This document shows positions 1 through 32,678 of a stretch of 64,000 nucleotides of DNA, in pieces. The notes under the pieces are model-generated. The model had not been told where the DNA came from, did not search any database, and saw only the letters and a list, made by a program, of their open reading frames with translations. The translations under genes were made by a program, and so were the position numbers. Within the stretch, counting starts at the first letter, position 1. The number at the start of each line of letters is the position of its first letter. This stretch comes from Sarcocystis neurona. Its lineage: Eukaryota > Apicomplexa > Conoidasida > Eucoccidiorida > Sarcocystidae. The stretch is from contig KL647297.1 in the NCBI GenBank assembly GCA_000727475.1, positions 86,554 to 150,553 on the forward strand. Reading direction: 5' to 3'.

Positions 1-1075
1 GTGACGCGCTGTACATTGCTGCTGTCTATTAGTGCTACTCTGCAGACATATATATACACCAAGATAAAGATAAAAATATATGTTCACACACACATATATG
101 AATATATATATACAGACAGGTATGTAGATATGTATATATTTTTACATAGATATATACATTTATAGATATTTATATAGATGGAAACGTACATATATATATA
201 TCTATATACATATATAAATATAGACACACATGTATACCTACATATATGTGCACACACGTATATATGTATATACCTGCACGCGCGCACACACAGGGGCATA
301 CACATATATACACACACAGACGTCTATACATATCCATATACGTCCATACGTGAATTTATATATGTATACATATCCATATCCGTATGTGCGTATACAAATA
401 GATATATAGAGATCCCTGTACATATATATATATATATATATGTAAACCCGTGTATATACAGTCATACCAAGGCGTCCATATATGTGTTTGTCTATTGATA
501 CATGGCAGAAGTATCTTGGCGTAGTTCTTTTATAGGGGGTTGGCGTCTGCGTGCATGCGGCGTGCTGTTTCTGTGCGGCAGGTGCTGGCGCTGCGGAGTC
601 TCCTGCGACGGCGGTGGATGGTGGGAGGGGGACTGCTGCTGTCTTCTTCGCTTTGCGCGGTGGCTGCGCGGCGCGTCCTGCTGCGTCTGCTGCTGCAGTT
701 TCTGCTTTCCTCTGCTGTGTGGCATCACTACTCTGTGTGGTCTCCGCTGGTGAAAGGTGGCGTCTCACTTCCGCTGCTGCTGCTGCTGCTGCGCCTCCTC
801 TTTCATTCCTCTGCTGCTGCTGCTGCTGCCGCCCAAGACGCCGCATGCTCGACGCTCGCGTCGCTCGAGGCCTGGCTGCTTGAGCGGAGTCTTGCGGTAG
901 ACATCCCTCCGGAAGCTGCAGCAGAAGCTGCTGCTACTGCAGGGGTCACGTGACCTCAGTCGCTGCTCTTCCCTGGAGCCACAGGCGCAGAGCAGCAGCA
1001 GCAGACCGCGCGCGTCCGCGTCCGCAGGCAGGCGGGTCGTGGAAGTTTTCCTCCCGGGCAGAGCAGCAGCGCCGC
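1..1075. repeat. TA/CATA microsatellite field then CTG-rich block
   Basis: Positions about 50-500 are an imperfect TA/CATA/CACA dinucleotide field; about 560-935 is GC- and CTG-rich with a pure (CTG)n core near 772-835. Long Tyr/Ile/Cys or Leu/Ala reading frames across this stretch are products of the repeats. One patch at 841-942 on the plus strand is less repetitive and open (an acidic, Leu/Ala-rich segment), but it has no convincing donor. Confidence 0.8.
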
Positions 1076-1661
1076 ATGGCAGCAACATCAATGCCAAACG
1101 CAGCGAGAAGAACGGCAGCGCGACGAAGCCAGCAACAGAGGACCAGCAGCAGCAACAGCGGGGAAGAAGACGGCGGCGCTGCCTCCTCGCATATCAGCAA
1201 CACCAGTCCCCCTACCTCCCTCGCGATCGACGTCTGTGTGTGTCCCGTTCCTGGGTTCATGTTGCACGTCTTCCTCTGCGTCTGCATATAGGAATGGATC
1301 TGCTTACCAGTACACATGCGTGTGCATGAAATCCTAAATAAAAATATATGTGTGTGCTTATTTACCGGCTGCGGTGGCACGGTGTTCTGCGCAGCAGCGT
1401 GGGAGCCGCTGTCGTCGCGACACGGCACGGCGGGGGGACTGCACGGCTCCCCAGCGCCGTACTCATTTTCGTGCGGCTGTTGCCCGGGATTATCTGCTGC
1501 TGCGCCGCTTCGCCGGCTACTGCACCACGGGGCGAGATCCGCTGGCCACGGGTGACTGCATGGGCAGACCCGGTTCAAACTACAACACCGTCTCAAGTCT
1601 ACAGAAGACGGCACTCACCCACGCGACACTCCCCCATTTCCCTCGCGTGGCCAACAAGTGA
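1076..1661 (+). CDS. hypothetical basic protein, two-exon model
   Basis: Exon 1 would run 1076-1231 from an ATG and encode a Ser/Arg/Gln-rich 52-aa leader. Exon 2 would run 1395-1661 after a TTCTGCGCAG acceptor and encode 88 aa to TGA. Phases match (0/0) and the product is 140 aa. Exon 2 is non-repetitive and is the stronger half, ending in LPHFPRVANK. The donor (GTCTGT) is poor, so the join is uncertain and exon 2 may belong to a gene starting further left. No family recognised. The minus strand is also open here. Confidence 0.28.
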
Positions 1662-2499
1662 TTTTCTGCTCTTCAGCCACACCGTTTTTCTGCAGATACT
1701 ACCTGCGATTTTATGCGTCCACATCACACAGGAGAAGGTTACGTATGTATTGACATTTGCTCTGTAGCCGTCTGGCCCGTAGTTGGGTCTTGTCACACAT
1801 ATCTGCAGGAACAAACAATTCCAGCGACACAAAACTATGTATATATATCGACGCGCGTGTCTCTCTCTCTCAGTCAAGCACCCGTGGAGCCAGAGGGAGA
1901 TCTACTGTTTTAATGGAAGTGGCCGCCGCGACCTGCGCGAGGAACAAGAACCCACTGCACCGCGAAAGCGGCAGTATGCGTGTTACGTGACAGAAGCACA
2001 CTCCTTGTGACAACCCCCAGCGGCGGGACCTCCTGTCCTGCTGCGATCAGAGAACACCAGCAGCAGCAGAGCCGCCGTGTCAGTAGAGGTACAATATGCC
2101 GTCACAGCAGCAGCGAAGCTGCGCCACCATCTTTGCACAAAGCAGGCTTAGTCGAACAAACACTCTGGCACACGCTGGCAAAAAACATACCAACTATATT
2201 TACACAACTGACTAGGATGAACGTGTAGACGAGGGAGGCTGTAGCAAGCAGATAGGTTTGTCCGAAGAAGAATAAGTGAAATAGCGCATGACCGTTGCAG
2301 CTGACTGCAATGGGGAGATCACGAAGAGGCGCGCTTTGCTGTCATACAGAGACACACGCCAGGAGTCGTCTGTTCAAAGGGAGGTTGCTACGGTATGACT
2401 GAAGCATAGAAGCAGCAGCAGCACCTGTGTAAATGCAGGGGAGAGCAGAAGTCCTCACCCGAGCTCTAGGAGAAGTCCTCATTCCTAAGGTCTGCAAGG
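1662..2499. other. intergenic, nothing supported
   Basis: Mixed-composition sequence with a few CAG triplets. Reading frames are short on both strands, and no splice-flanked coding patch or RNA gene was seen. Confidence 0.5.
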
Positions 2500-4330
2500 C
2501 GCACTAGCAGACGTGCTGCCAACGGGCGCAGGCGTTTCGCGTGCATGCGGCTCTGCGCTCCTTTGGGGGATAGCTGGACAGATACAGAGTACGTGTGGCC
2601 GCGTGTGTCACGTGCGTATATATGCGTACAGAGGCGACGTACGTATTCGTCTGCTGCCCCCACGAATAAGTGGACAGTGTGAGCAACATAAACACCAGCT
2701 GCACACCTGCTGCACCCGGTGAGTCCAGGCGTGCGAGATTATGAGACCAAATGCAATGCAGGTGGCGCACGTGACGTATCCTCCTGGGTGCAGTCGCCGT
2801 GCCAGCTGCACCTCATCCGCTGGGCGCTCAGGATCAGCTGCAAGTCGTCGAGGTGGTAGTTCTGTGTGCCAACGGCTTGTTGCAAACGTGACGCAGATTT
2901 CTTTGCTGCGCACTTCAAAACTGGAAATTTCCCACTTGACCTGCCAGTTGCACAAGTGGTTGCACAAACTGCATGCATTCGTACAAGATGCATGCGAGAG
3001 AGCCGTTTGCCGTGATAGGGCGCATGCAGGAATGGGGCTGTGTACGCACTGTACAAGTACGCCCTACTGAGACGCAGGCAAGCGGTTGCAGGCTGCATAC
3101 ATGCAAGGGGCTTGGCCTGAGCTTCACGCAGGAGACGGGGAGGAGGCGGCCGCAGGTGCAGCAGCACGCTGTGGAGAAGCTGCGCGGAACAAACGTGGTT
3201 TCTGTATCAGCCGGACGCATTGCAGTGCAGGAAGGAGGTGGGTGTCTACAGGCGGCAAGTAGCAGCAGGCTTTGCATGAACAGTCCGCTCTGCTTCAGCT
3301 GTGTGCAGCAGGCCATGTACGAGATGCTTGCAGAGAGCCACGACCAGATGCACGTCGTATACGCTGTGGGTGAGCTCCACCCAGGACGGTCGCTTCTTGC
3401 CTCAAACGCACACTTGTAGCTACCTATATCGAACAATACAGCAAGATGGTTGTGTACCGTGTGGTGAACCCTGCCCGACCCACGTGCCGTATAGCGGGCA
3501 ATGACGCCTCACGCGTGCGTGCCAGCAGCATGCACCGCGCTGTCGCGTACAGTCGCGGCTGCACTTCGCTATGGGGAGACAGCTGCCCACAGCATGTGTA
3601 GGTGCAGCATACGACGTACACCGGCGCCGCGCATGCAACTAGTGGCACAGCCGCATGGGAAATGTGTGCACTACGTCTGCGTCGGACGGGCACGCGACGC
3701 TCGCGATGCCAGTGCCCACAGCCGCAGCCCGTGCGCGCGAGCGGCATGCTGCGCGGCTGAGTGTCTGCCTGCAGCACGTATGGATAACTGGTACACGCAG
3801 CAGGCTGGACAACTGCAAGCAGCAGCACCCAGTTTTGACGCATGCGACGGACGGTGTGTAGAAAACGCACCGGGCCCTGCTGCAGAACGTCGCACATGCA
3901 GCAGTTTGTTTGACAGCGCGCAACAACGAGGTCGCAAACGGCAGCAGCCCCCCCGCACGCTCAACTACAGTGTGCGTGGTGTGTGGCGCACGTGTGCGAG
4001 AATCGCCAGCTACACACGTAGCACAGGCGACGTGACTTTCAAGAAAAAAAAGGCGACCTGCGTGAGATGTACACTCGACGAGCCGACCATATCGCTGAGA
4101 AATGCAGCGAGAAACGTCAATCTCAACACACTTTCGTGCCACGAGAGCGGAGGGTTCGCCTTTTGCCTCGACAATCGTCTCATTACTTCCTCCTGCTACA
4201 CGTAGTTTAACAAAAATGTACGGATATGGAGCCGCACGTGGCATCCGCCTACGCGCTGTATACAGGCGCGTGGTGCCTGACGCACGCACCCGTGCGTCCA
4301 AATGAGGCAGTCAAATTAGGCGCACGCGCG
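2500..4330. other. repeat-poor GC-rich intergenic stretch with TGCATGC motifs
   Basis: This 1.8-kb block lacks microsatellites and is rich in CGTG, GCACGTG-like and TGCATGC/GCATGCA words (for example at 2542, 2970 and 2989). Long overlapping ORFs exist on both strands. The longest, 3501-4205 plus (234 aa, Cys- and Arg-rich, real ATG), has a plausible C-terminal third but no family and an equally long antisense frame (4301-3639). It lies downstream of the PRP2 stop codon. Confidence 0.4.
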
Positions 4331-5073
4331 TGCGGCCCGGTGGGATATACACGCCTACACCTATAGAGAGACGCATATCAAAAGACACCTCTCTCTTTAC
4401 ACACAGACACTCCACGAGGCCGTTCCCGCATGCATACATCCGTTTACTTACCAACATGCCTCCACATACATTAATCTGGACATGTGGAACATAAATGCCT
4501 GTAAACGGCAGCTAGTTGTCAATGTCTACGACAGTTTCCGACGCACGTGTGTGTTCCCAAGACGTGTGCTTCCTTTGCACGCCCCACACACTCCAGTCGC
4601 TGTCTGATGCTTCCACATGCGCGCGTGCCGCCTATTTCTCTGCCTGTTGAACCAGACGGCCACAAACGCGCCCCATTGAACCCACGCGTATATGTACACA
4701 CAAACATACTAGTAATACGTGTAAACAAATGCATGCGACACGTGTCTCCTCCGCACACATACACACACATATACACATATATGCACATGTGGAAATACGC
4801 CCATTTGTGTGACTATATATTAGCCGCAGCAACGGGTATCAGGTGGCTCCCTTTCTGGTGTGCGCAAAAGAAGCCAGATTTCCTGATGATCACTGCCTCC
4901 CCGCCGTTTTTGCAGCTGCGTGAAAAGGAAAACCCCGTCTGTCCTCTCTCGTGTGAGCGTGCGCCTCCCTCCGCTTCTTTTTTCTCCCCTCTCTGTCCAT
5001 GGACGATTCCCTCTTCATCTTTTTCTTTCTGCGATGACGATACACTCGAGGACTGACAGCCGCGCAGGCAAAC
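4331..5073. other. 3' flank of PRP2
   Basis: CACA/TA-rich sequence followed by a purine/pyrimidine-biased stretch up to the PRP2 stop. It presumably includes the PRP2 3' UTR (inference). No polyadenylation signal was assigned. Confidence 0.4.
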
Positions 5074-26294
<21,221 letters not shown>

Positions 26295-27127
26295 CTTGCA
26301 GCAGAAGGCATGGAGACGCACTGCAGCAGCGAACGCAAGGCAGCAACACTCCACGAGGCATACGCACAGGTGTGGACGTTACAGAAAATCAAAATTAGGT
26401 GGGCGTGTTACCAGCAAGCGGCGAAGCGACGCGGCGGCATATACCGACATACCCATATACACATAAATATTTTCTTGCGAACACATGTACACTTAAACAC
26501 ATCTATCTGCAGAGAAATTGATGAAGCTGAAGCCTGCTAGCAGCAAGCGGAGAGACATACCATGCGCACGATATATACACCTGTATACGCCTACACGTAT
26601 ACACTCATATGTATACGTGGAGCTGCAGAAAAAGCAGTGGGACGGCCTGCAGCAGCGAATGATAAGACGTCAGAGCTGCCCTGCTTTGATTAGCAAGTGG
26701 ACTACGCACAAAAGTGTACACCTATTTGCAGAGCCACACACGTCTGTATCTACTACGTGTGTGCAAGTACGGACGCCCTGCTGTCGCTGTGTAGCTGTGG
26801 GTGTGACTACGACAGAAATGAAAAAAAGACGAGGTGTCTACGAAGTACGGGTGGACTGCACTAAGGAGCGCTGCTGTCTGACAGGTTTGGTGCTTCAGCA
26901 GCAGCCGAAAAAACGTCAGCAGCAACAGCAACGCAGCAGCGGCAACTGCCGCAGAAGCAGCGACAACTGCCGCAGAAGCAGCGACAACTGCCGCAGAAGC
27001 AGCGACAGCGGTAAGGCCTCGTCACCAGGGTGCTGCAGCGGAGAAAATGCGAGACTTTTTAATCGCAGCACGTGGCACAGGCCACTGGCGGCAGTAGCTG
27101 TAGCGTAGCAGCAGTGTCAAACAACGA
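26295..27127. promoter_or_regulatory. PRP2 upstream flank with 21-bp direct repeats
   Basis: This 0.8-kb region lies directly upstream of the PRP2 start and must hold its promoter and 5' UTR if transcription begins nearby (inference; no core element identified). It has CAG clusters and three perfect tandem copies of a 21-bp unit, AACTGCCGCAGAAGCAGCGAC, at about 26944-27006. Confidence 0.35.
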
Positions 27128-27388
27128 ATGTTGCTTAAAAGGACGCTGCGTAATGCAGCAGCAGACAGAACTGTTGACGAGGCACCACCAGGTGGCGCCT
27201 CGCAGCACTGTGAGCTACTCGAAGCGCGTAGTTCCCGAGGGTGCAACATAAAGAGAAGGAAGAACGGCAGAGGAGACCACTTTGTCGCACACATATGTAG
27301 ACACGTAATTTACTTCAGCATGACTTGTGTTTTCTCCGAGGAGGAGCTGAGGGAAGCCTTCCGGAGTAGACGAAATTCTCACAAATAG
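27128..27388 (+). CDS. small hypothetical ORF
   Basis: An 86-codon frame from an ATG to a stop in repeat-poor DNA. The protein is basic with an acidic-basic tail (FSEEELREAFRSRRNSHK). No family recognised, no signal peptide. The antisense strand is also open, and the ORF may be an exon fragment or chance. Confidence 0.22.
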   Translation: MLLKRTLRNAAADRTVDEAPPGGASQHCELLEARSSRGCNIKRRKNGRGDHFVAHICRHVIYFSMTCVFSEEELREAFRSRRNSHK

Positions 27389-27869
27389 AAAAATTGAACC
27401 TTTCGGCGCAGAAGAACAGGCAAACAACAGCGGCCACTGGGCGGGGGGAGCTAGGGGACAGGAATAAATTCAGTCGGGAAGAACAAAGTGAGGAAACAGA
27501 AAGGTCAAGCGACAACTGGAGAAAATGAGCGGCACGGTAAACGAACGAACACACGAGCTAACCGTTCGCGTCGACAGAATGTTCGTGTGACGGAGAAATG
27601 AGGTGGAAGCGCAACAAAAGAGAAAGAGACGACGGAGGGAAGAGGGATGAGAAACAGCAAACAAAGTGTTTTCTTGTTGTGACAAGCTTACGGCGAACAG
27701 AGCAGCGAGCGAGGGCATCTTTGTTGAACCAGGTCCGAAAAGTTCGTCCTTTTCCGCATGCATACAAAGGCGATGGATTACTGTGCATGCTCCCGACGTC
27801 CTTCCCAGTGTCAACAACTCCACTAGTATTTTTGTCGTTATAGTATTTTCAATATCCGCGCTATAATCA
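27389..27869. other. repeat-poor flank, nothing secure
   Basis: A plus-strand 81-codon ATG ORF (27598-27843, Arg/Lys-rich N-terminus) and a longer minus frame without ATG overlap here. Neither has supporting splice signals or a recognised motif. Confidence 0.3.
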
Positions 27870-27897
27870 CCGTCACCGTCCTTCTTCGCTACTATCA

Positions 27898-28160
27898 CCG
27901 ATTTCGATTGAGCGTAGTTTTGTTGCCACTCCTGTTACTAACATCCGTACTATAGCAAGCATCAGCGTCGCCCTGCCCATTATTACCGATTCCGCTTGAC
28001 AGTAGTTTGTTACCGTTACTGTTGTTAACATAAATATTATAGTTATCGTTAGTGTCCTTCCTCGCATTGGCACTGATTTCGATTGACAAGAGTTTGGCTC
28101 TCACCGCGAGTACTATTATTGTCATCGCTATTGTAACAATCACCAGCAGTGTCGTTGCCA
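27898..28160. repeat. diverged ~87-bp tandem repeat, three copies
   Basis: The anchor CCGATTTCGATTGA recurs as CCGATTCCGCTTGA and CTGATTTCGATTGA at 27898, 27985 and 28073, each followed by a related TAGTTTTGTTRCC-like block. Period 87-88 bp, divergence high. The minus strand is open through all copies with a repeating Asn/Gly pattern. Confidence 0.65.
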
Positions 28161-28366
28161 CCCGTAATGGGGTGGTGCTGCCGTGTTACTGTTGTGCGGT
28201 CGTCGTCATTCTTGAACGATTCTGGTAATATTTATTCTTTATCGAGACGGCTCGGGTGTCAGTTTCTTACTGAAACATTGCTGTCTTCGTCGCGGTAATG
28301 AGTTCGCTACTGTACGTACGACACTATCACTGTAGCCATAGACTTTGGCAGTCCATTGTCAATATT

Positions 28367-28862
28367 ATGACGCTAAACGGGTGGTGCATGATACTCTCGA
28401 TAACGAAATTTATTTTTCCCCTCATTATTGGTGAGACTGTTGGTCTGATTACCGTTGTTACTATCACTGTGTAGGGACTACTGTAACTTATACCTTACAA
28501 TATGTCAATTCCCCCCCGCAGCGCGCTGTACAGCCGATACCTTTGATGGATTTTGTTCGCGCCACAATTATTTGAAACAAAATCACGGTCCACTTGTTAC
28601 CGTAACTTTACAGTGCACAGGCGGGAGGAATCATTATTACTGTTCCAGCTACACAATGTATATCCCTCAGTATCTGCGTGTAAAACGTGCATATCGACAA
28701 ATATGTAACGATGTCTGTATACCTTTGCACACTAAAATCTATCGATGTGTACGTAAACAGAGAGGAAATATAAAGGTCAAGCGGAATTTTACGAGTGTGC
28801 GTCAATACCTGCGTGTATCCAGAATGGGTCTATATACCATTCAGTATCTGTATATATATTAA
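28367..28862 (+). CDS. candidate secreted protein, N-terminal exons
   Basis: Exon 1, 28367-28430, starts at ATG and encodes a 21-aa hydrophobic leader (ends TKFIFPLII) with donor GTGAGA. Exon 2 begins at 28522 after a CCCCCCCGCAG acceptor; phase 1 matches, giving a Cys-containing segment (RCTADTFDGFCSRHNY, then LQCTGG, HYYCSS). The frame stays open to a stop at 28862, but the true 3' end may be spliced elsewhere. The signal peptide and Cys suggest export or surface location (inference). No family match to known coccidian surface antigens is claimed. Confidence 0.3.
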
Positions 28863-30490
28863 TATATACGTATATATATATATATGTATATGTAATGACC
28901 GTGTACACTTGTCACATATCTCCGACATACAGTTCGTACCGAGCATTCAAGACTACACAGGTTACATGCACTGGAATCCATTGTGTCTGTGTGTAAGTGC
29001 GAATACCTTTGACTGCGGCCGTGCACCTGTGCAGTACGTTAGGTATGATAGTATGATACACGCCGCTAAAGATACGTGTGCCGCAGCGTGTGGTACCGTT
29101 ACGAACGGGCTTATATACTCCTGCTGCCTGGCGAATGTAGAACATCCTGTGATATAGACGTGAACGCAGAGAGGGCAAGCTGTTACTCAGGTTCAACATT
29201 GTTGTCAAATTCACCACGCAGTATCTGCACAAAGGCGACGACATACCCTGGCTTCCGCATACGCATATTCATCCGGCAGCATTTATGACACGGACGCCTA
29301 TATTCTCCCAGTTTTTGTGGAAAGGTTTTGCTATGGCAGTAAAAAGAAAACCAGGCGCTCCAGCTAGCTCGCCTGTCCAATTACGCTGCAGCACTGACGC
29401 CTTATAACGCAAGCATATATATATATATATATATAAATGCATGTATATGTGTGTTTACTTGTATTTCTATGTGCACGTACATAAAGATCCACGACTACCC
29501 TCTGCGCTGAGGAGCCGTACGCTGCAAAATACGTACTTACGCCAACAAGCGGCGCAAGCTTTAAGATCCTGCAGTATGAGACATCCACACTTGCGGGTAC
29601 ATTTGGTCTTTCCGCGACTTAGTTTTTTTATGTAACATATGGATTTAGGTGTCCGCTACACTGTCTTGTACGGGAGAAGCTCGCGCCGACATCGCATACC
29701 CAGAGGGACACGTGTAGAGTGGGTCCATTTCCGGTGATCCTCCCCTCTGTCTACGGGGCGCCGCTACTGGTGACTTTTGCCTTTAAAAGTCATTTTGCCC
29801 ATCGTAATGTTACTTCAGGAGATATACACACGAACACTGTGCACACACTCATTAACGCAGATGTGTACATATATCTGTTTGTGTATATCTATCGTATGCG
29901 CACATAACCACCATGCATAATACGTGTAGGGGATACACAGACGTACATTTACAAATAGGGCGAGTCGCATCCCGTTTTCCATGTGACTACAGCGCCTTGC
30001 CCAGCTGGACGCTGTCGTGTAGAACTGGGATAAATATTTTCACACTTTTACTACGTACGTATGCGTGGTCCATAATTACACGCTGCAGAGACACGCGCTA
30101 CCATGAATCGGCATTGTTGAGCTTCCAGTGAGGTCCTGAGGGGGTCTTTGCACCGAGCCCGGTGGTGACGGCGTTCGTGTGCGAGAATGTGCTAGAAAAA
30201 TAGAGTATCATCCCAGCAGCAGGACGTTCACGCGTTGAAGGGGTATCACATAGATTCCAAATCGAGGTCTTTTTAGCGCTGCTGATGACACTTTTGAGGT
30301 TGTGCTCCCCTGTGGTTGTATTTTCTATGGTGCACTCCGCAAAACATTGCGCGCAGCTAGTACTTTATGCTTCATTCTGACAATCGCACTCTCAAACGCA
30401 CGAGAGTAGGTTTGTCTGTACGTTACAGCTTCGCAGCGTAAACCGTTAGACTCCGCCAGCAAGTGTCATTCCTGTTCTTTCCTCCTACAG
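28863..30490. other. repeat-poor region with unresolved exon-like patches
   Basis: TA repeat only at 28870-28890 and 29415-29440. Exon-like patches on the plus strand include 28955-29014 (acceptor CATACAG, donor GTAAGT) and an open patch near 29506-29577. All three frames are open over parts of this stretch and phases do not chain uniquely, so no gene is called. Confidence 0.3.
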
Positions 30491-30806
30491 CGACCCGAGT
30501 CTACCCTTGAAATGGAGGCAGGGCGTAAGGGACTTCTGGTTTCGATTCAACTTTTGTCTCGTTCTGCGCTGATCCATCCAGCTATATTCTGCGGTGAGTA
30601 CAGGATATTTATGAGTTCGCCTAAAAAAGCCCTCCGCTGTAGACGCACCGGTGCGGACACTGCCCCTCTTTCGATTGCGTTTAACCTTTCATTGGTATTT
30701 ACATCGTCATCCTTCAGCGGTGCACTGTCTCACAAAAACACTTTTTGCCTTGAGGATACAGCAACCACTGTGCGCAGTGCTACGCAGCATTCTTCCGACA
30801 CTTTGA
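30491..30806 (+). CDS. candidate C-terminal exon pair
   Basis: Exon 30491-30593 lies between TTCCTCCTACAG and the strong donor GTGAGTA; only one of its three frames is open (RPESTLEMEAGRKGLL...). It joins in phase to 30718-30806 (acceptor CATCCTTCAG), which ends at TGA. Together they encode 63 aa with a hydrophobic Leu-rich centre. An upstream partner exon of phase 0 was not found. No family recognised. Confidence 0.35.
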
Positions 30807-31233
30807 CGATTCTTCTGCTCCGTCTAGCAGGCGCAGAGCAGTAGGCCTGGCACAGCCCAGACCATACACAAGCTGAGGTGTACGTCCATCAGGGAATGAC
30901 TATACACCACAGTATCATGCCAAGCGGCTGTACGTCAACATTGCTCTCGGTACCCGAATCTCTCATGAACCATAGAGGCTGGAAAAATTTCCTTGGTGCG
31001 TGTGTGCTTGCTGAACACCTTGGATGACGAGAAACGATAGCTCCCTACTTAGCTTAGAAAACTCCCATATGCTACGCAACATCTTGCGTCGTGCTCGCTT
31101 CGCTTCGACGTATGTAGATCGCGTAGGAAGATGAACTGAAAAATCTGTACATCACATTGTTTCTGCTCCATGCGTTATATCCTGGCATACATGGAGCAAT
31201 CTTTCTCTCCCTCTCCCTGTGAGACATGCGCAG

Positions 31234-31434
31234 CTCTGCACGGTACACGTCCGATCCCGGTCGCTATTCATTACGCCACACCTGAGGCTTCAAAGCCGCG
31301 GCCCTGTTGTCGCGAGAGTTTCTGCGAGTTACACTGTACACATTAGAACAATGAGTCTACATCCACGATCCTCTACGGTCAACACGCCTGAAAAAGTAAC
31401 AGATTGTGTTACTGTGGTTTTACTTACACAATAG
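31234..31434 (+). CDS. candidate last exon
   Basis: It follows a clear polypyrimidine tract and GCGCAG acceptor, is open in one frame for 66 codons, and ends at TAG (ends VTDCVTVVLLTQ). The protein is Val/Ser/Arg-rich. No phase-compatible upstream exon was secured, and no family is recognised. Confidence 0.3.
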   Translation, partial: LCTVHVRSRSLFITPHLRLQSRGPVVARVSASYTVHIRTMSLHPRSSTVNTPEKVTDCVTVVLLTQ

Positions 31435-31528
31435 CGTCCGCCGGATGCTTGCGGACAGTATCGTTGCGTGGCTTGCCGGTTGTCTCGCGCAGGGGCAACA
31501 CCGAGACCCGCAAGACAGGTATGATGGC

Positions 31529-32093
31529 CTACAGTGCAGACGGTAGTGGAAATCGGTTGTATTTCGGTTGCCTTCCAAAGAAGACAAATGATGTTTGTTT
31601 TTCTGTCGTGTGGGCTTTATCTTCGTTGGCTGGCCACTGCGGAAAGTGCGCCCTTGCGTCCTCTGTAAGACCTTGTTCGTCAGAGGCGTTGTTGCTGTCT
31701 TGAGGCCCCCACGGGACTCGTGACAAGCTACAGCTAAACGCTTCACACCACTCGTTTTCTGCTAGAGCTTCAGCGTCCTTTCTCTTCCAAAAAAAAGGGA
31801 GGAGCTCAACTTCATATATTTCAGTGTGAAGGACACGTAACCTACAACTTTTTTCCGCTCCCGTCAAATATCGACTCGTCCGCGGTTTCCGTTGACCGGG
31901 TGGCGCGTTAGGTTTCTGGGCTTCTAGGGTTCATCTTGGAGCTCAGAGTAAATGCAAAGTACACACATTCTAGATGTGCTCCTCTCGTACACCTGGTACT
32001 GTCCAACACGTCTAGGATAGTTGCGTTGAGTTCTGGTTCCAGCGCACAAACCCCAGGTTGGCGCGAAATTCGCTCTGTCGCCCATTCGGACAT
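31529..32093 (-). CDS. hypothetical conserved-style protein, two exons
   Basis: Exon 1, 32093-31993, starts MSEWATERISRQPG from a real ATG. Exon 2, 31841-31529, runs to a stop. The 151-bp intron has GT and AG ends and the split AG/G codon restores Arg; the product is 137 aa. Both exons use balanced codons with no homopolymers, and the protein is acidic in its middle and ends KYNRFPLPSAL. The polypyrimidine tract is weak. No domain recognised, no signal peptide or membrane segment. It is tail-to-tail with the plus-strand exon at 31234-31434. Confidence 0.45.
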
Positions 32094-32678
32094 GTGTACC
32101 TATGCACCTGGTGAGTAGGGCAGACACCAGATACACAAAATCGACAGAAAGAAATCAAGCCGTCTACACGCGCGTTCACGTACCGTATTTAGACATTGTG
32201 ACAGAACATGTTTCCTCACGTATACCTCGGCGCCAAGCTACATTCTTTCGGACACCCTCCGCAACGTTGCAGTCCTTCTGCTCAGTCTGAGACATACCTG
32301 GTGCCCCGGTGCAGGCTGAAGCAGGGTAAAACTCTGCGTGGATGCTGCTTCCGTGGCAGGGCATCGCTCTCGAAGACCTCTGCAGAACTACAGGGTTCAC
32401 AAAGTCAGATTGAACAAAGGTACTTGCGTGGGGACCTACTGGCGCCAGGGTGTACACGTGTCGCCTTTTCGGCCATAGCTGTGAGACGAGGAGCTCAGCA
32501 ACACGGCTTCTTGTTTTCTGGCCTCTTCTCTACTAGCCTGCGCTTGGCCACCCAGCCTTATTGTTAAGGATCGTGTTCCCTACCTATTTTTCTGTGCTAC
32601 GACAGCCGCATACTGACCTGCAAGCTTTGCTCCACAGTACATTCAAAAGCCTGTGATTGCTTCTCTCAAGCAGCCCAC
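32094..32678. other. gap between candidates, open on both strands
   Basis: A plus ATG ORF (32208-32567, 119 codons, basic) and a minus frame (32457-32176, no ATG start) overlap. Either could be a real exon; neither shows a motif. A good acceptor, GCTCCACAG, ends at about 32638, just upstream of the Gln-rich ORF. Confidence 0.3.

Noticed and set aside
1560..1600. GGTTCAAACTAC resembling a tRNA B box
   Set aside because: No matching acceptor stem, A box or cloverleaf around it; no tRNA gene was found anywhere in the window.
3501..4301. Overlapping 234- and 220-codon ORFs on opposite strands
   Set aside because: GC-rich DNA with few stops on both strands; Cys/Arg-rich composition, no motif, no splice support.
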